The position numbers and the translations under genes were made by a program. A DNA stretch of 7,108 bases from Verrucomicrobiota bacterium (GTDB taxonomy: Bacteria; Verrucomicrobiota; Verrucomicrobiia; Chthoniobacterales; JAFAMB01), in the NCBI GenBank assembly GCA_019241095.1, contig JAFAXJ010000237.1, positions 1 to 7,108 of the forward strand, read 5' to 3'. This document shows, piece by piece, positions 6,464-7,108 of this stretch (positions are counted from its first letter, which is position 1; each line of letters starts with the position of its first letter). The notes under the pieces are model-generated. The model searched no databases, was not told the DNA's origin, and saw only the letters and a program-made list of their open reading frames with translations.

Positions 6464-6868
6464 GTGAGTCGTCTCAAATTCTTTTTTTTGGTGACCTGTA
6501 TCATTCATGTGAACACCCCCAAAATTTTCGCTGATTCGGAGCTGGCCCCATTTAGATGGAAGAACCGTATACTGGTCATCCTTTCAAACTCGCAAAGCAA
6601 GGAACTGGAAGGTCAACAATCAATTGCCGCTAGTAATGATGCGGGATTCAAAGAACGCGATCTTATTGTGCTGACTGAAACTGACCCGCAAGGCGGGTTG
6701 CACCGCAAATTTAAAGTCACGGCTCAGGACTTTCGAGTGCTTCTAATTGGGAAGGATGGCCACGTTGCGTTGGAGAGATCAACGCCGATTACTGCCGAGG
6801 CCCTATTCTCGGTGATCGACGCTATGCCGATGCGCCGAGAAGAAATGAAAGCTTCCCAGCGTCGATAA
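6464..6868 (+). CDS. Small exported DUF4174-type protein
   Basis: A 134-residue protein matching the pattern of the DUF4174 family, whose function is unknown. Residues 1-23 resemble a Sec signal peptide: basic RLK, then hydrophobic FFFLVTCII, then a likely cut after FA (about 23), which suggests export. The mature part has the strand RILVILSNS (35-43) and an ERDLIVL segment (64-70). Then come a fold-closing FRVLLIGKDGHVAL stretch (90-103) and the family's terminal signature LFSVIDAMPMRREEM (114-128). The layout resembles a compact thioredoxin-like fold, but no CxxC is present, so redox activity is not implied. The start is the GTG at 6464; the ATG two bases earlier is in another frame and closes at once. 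The ribosome site is weak. It is a single gene, divergent from hisF, followed by an inverted-repeat region that begins right after its stop codon. Confidence 0.85.
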   Translation: MSRLKFFFLVTCIIHVNTPKIFADSELAPFRWKNRILVILSNSQSKELEGQQSIAASNDAGFKERDLIVLTETDPQGGLHRKFKVTAQDFRVLLIGKDGHVALERSTPITAEALFSVIDAMPMRREEMKASQRR

Positions 6869-6895
6869 GAACTGGAGGGCAAGGCTCCTACCGGT

Positions 6896-6915
6896 TAGCT
6901 GAGCTAGCTCAGCTA
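6896..6915. repeat. Perfect 20-bp palindrome
   Basis: The 20 bases centred on GAGCTAGCTC are their own reverse complement. CCGG at 6891-6894 and 6921-6924 can extend the pairing after a small asymmetric gap. It lies 28 bases after the DUF4174 stop. There is no adjacent T-tract, so it is not a normal terminator; it may be a protein binding site or part of the inverted-repeat element. Confidence 0.6.
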
Positions 6916-7074
6916 GACTGCCGGCGAACATCGAAGGCCTTCGAAGACGAATTTGTTAATTATCTTTTTTTTGCTCACGCCATTTAACTCAAAGTTGTCA
7001 CAATCACTCCCATCGAGCGCTTGGAAGACTCTTGTTTTTGCGAGCAGTCTAGCGCGGCTAGAGGCTTCCCCCAC
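6913..7074 (-). CDS. Doubtful small ORF, 53 residues, no recognised family
   Basis: A minus-strand frame from a GTG at 7074 to a TAG at 6913-6915 encodes 53 residues. The GTG has GGAGGG at 7083-7088 as a well-placed ribosome site. The product is mildly basic, with a KKK run at about 35-37, and has no membrane segment or recognised motif. Against it, the frame lies almost entirely inside the inverted-repeat region, its ribosome site is one of the repeat ends and its stop falls in the 20-bp palindrome. It may well be chance. It is recorded because it is the only open frame in this gene-free stretch with a start signal. Confidence 0.2.
   Translation of the reverse strand: MGEASSRARLLAKTRVFQALDGSDCDNFELNGVSKKKIINKFVFEGLRCSPAV
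6931..6944. repeat. Perfect 14-bp palindrome
   Basis: TCGAAGGCCTTCGA is its own reverse complement. It lies 20 bases upstream of a run of eight T residues at 6965-6972, too far for a standard intrinsic terminator. Its similarity to the partner arm near 7020-7030 suggests that it is part of the larger inverted-repeat region. Confidence 0.5.
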
Positions 7075-7108
7075 AGTGACGGCCCTCCAGTCAATAACGT
7101 TTTGTCAG

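Larger units (their letters stand above)
6871..7091. repeat. Imperfect long inverted-repeat element (MITE-like)
   Basis: ACTGGAGGGC at 6871-6880 is the exact reverse complement of 7082-7091. Further in, GCTAGACTGC at 6912-6921 is the exact reverse complement of 7044-7053, and CTAGC at 6904-6908 matches GCTAG at 7057-7061. The arms are about 50 bases each (31 and 28 bases between the matched blocks), with weaker similarity continuing inward to about 6950 and 7010. ATAA stands two bases outside each end, at 6865-6868 and 7094-7097, a possible 4-bp target duplication that includes the upstream gene's stop codon. No transposase is inside. A structured RNA is an alternative. Confidence 0.45.

Noticed and set aside
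6931..6972. Intrinsic terminator made of the 14-bp palindrome and the T8 run
   Set aside because: Twenty bases separate the stem from the T-tract, so the standard geometry is absent, and no other stem directly adjoins the T-run.
1..7108. tRNA, rRNA, CRISPR array, toxin-antitoxin pair, phage or defence genes
   Set aside because: No cloverleaf, regular spaced repeat or matching protein motif was found on reading both strands.

Overview
The window reads as an ordinary bacterial chromosomal segment of about 50% GC with seven well-supported protein genes, all complete. The style of the HisF, Fur and SppA proteins, together with intergenic GGTCTGACC-type repeats, suggests Verrucomicrobiota or a related group of soil or aquatic bacteria. 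This is an impression from residue patterns, not a database result.

Layout. (1) Minus strand, 3257 to 100: rarA, a AAA+ ATPase for replication-fork maintenance, followed by sppA, a membrane-bound signal peptide peptidase. The stop and start codons overlap as ATGA, so the two are almost certainly one transcript with coupled translation. (2) Plus strand, diverging from rarA across a short intergenic gap: a universal stress protein gene, then a 336-residue glycosyltransferase-like gene two bases downstream. (3) A repeat- and hairpin-rich intergenic stretch (4858-5065) with two exact 15-bp copies of a GGTCTGACCC-containing motif. (4) A plus-strand Fur-family metalloregulator gene (5120-5584; a TTG start at 5066 is possible). 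(5) hisF on the minus strand, convergent with fur across a 16-bp gap and separated from any other visible his gene. (6) A small exported DUF4174-type protein gene on the plus strand, divergent from hisF. (7) A terminal non-coding region (6869-7108) that appears to be an imperfect inverted-repeat element. It holds a perfect 20-bp palindrome and a perfect 14-bp palindrome, and it overlaps a doubtful 53-codon minus-strand reading frame.

How the genes fit together. The rarA-sppA and usp-glycosyltransferase pairs look like two divergently transcribed operons with a stress or maintenance flavour. fur, hisF and the DUF4174 gene are single-gene units. Nothing here forms a recognisable defence, secretion or biosynthetic system. 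No rRNA, tRNA, CRISPR array, insertion-sequence transposase or phage gene was seen. The least explained parts are the two repeat-rich intergenic regions, the hairpin over the rarA start codon, and the uncharacterised glycosyltransferase-like protein paired with the stress protein.
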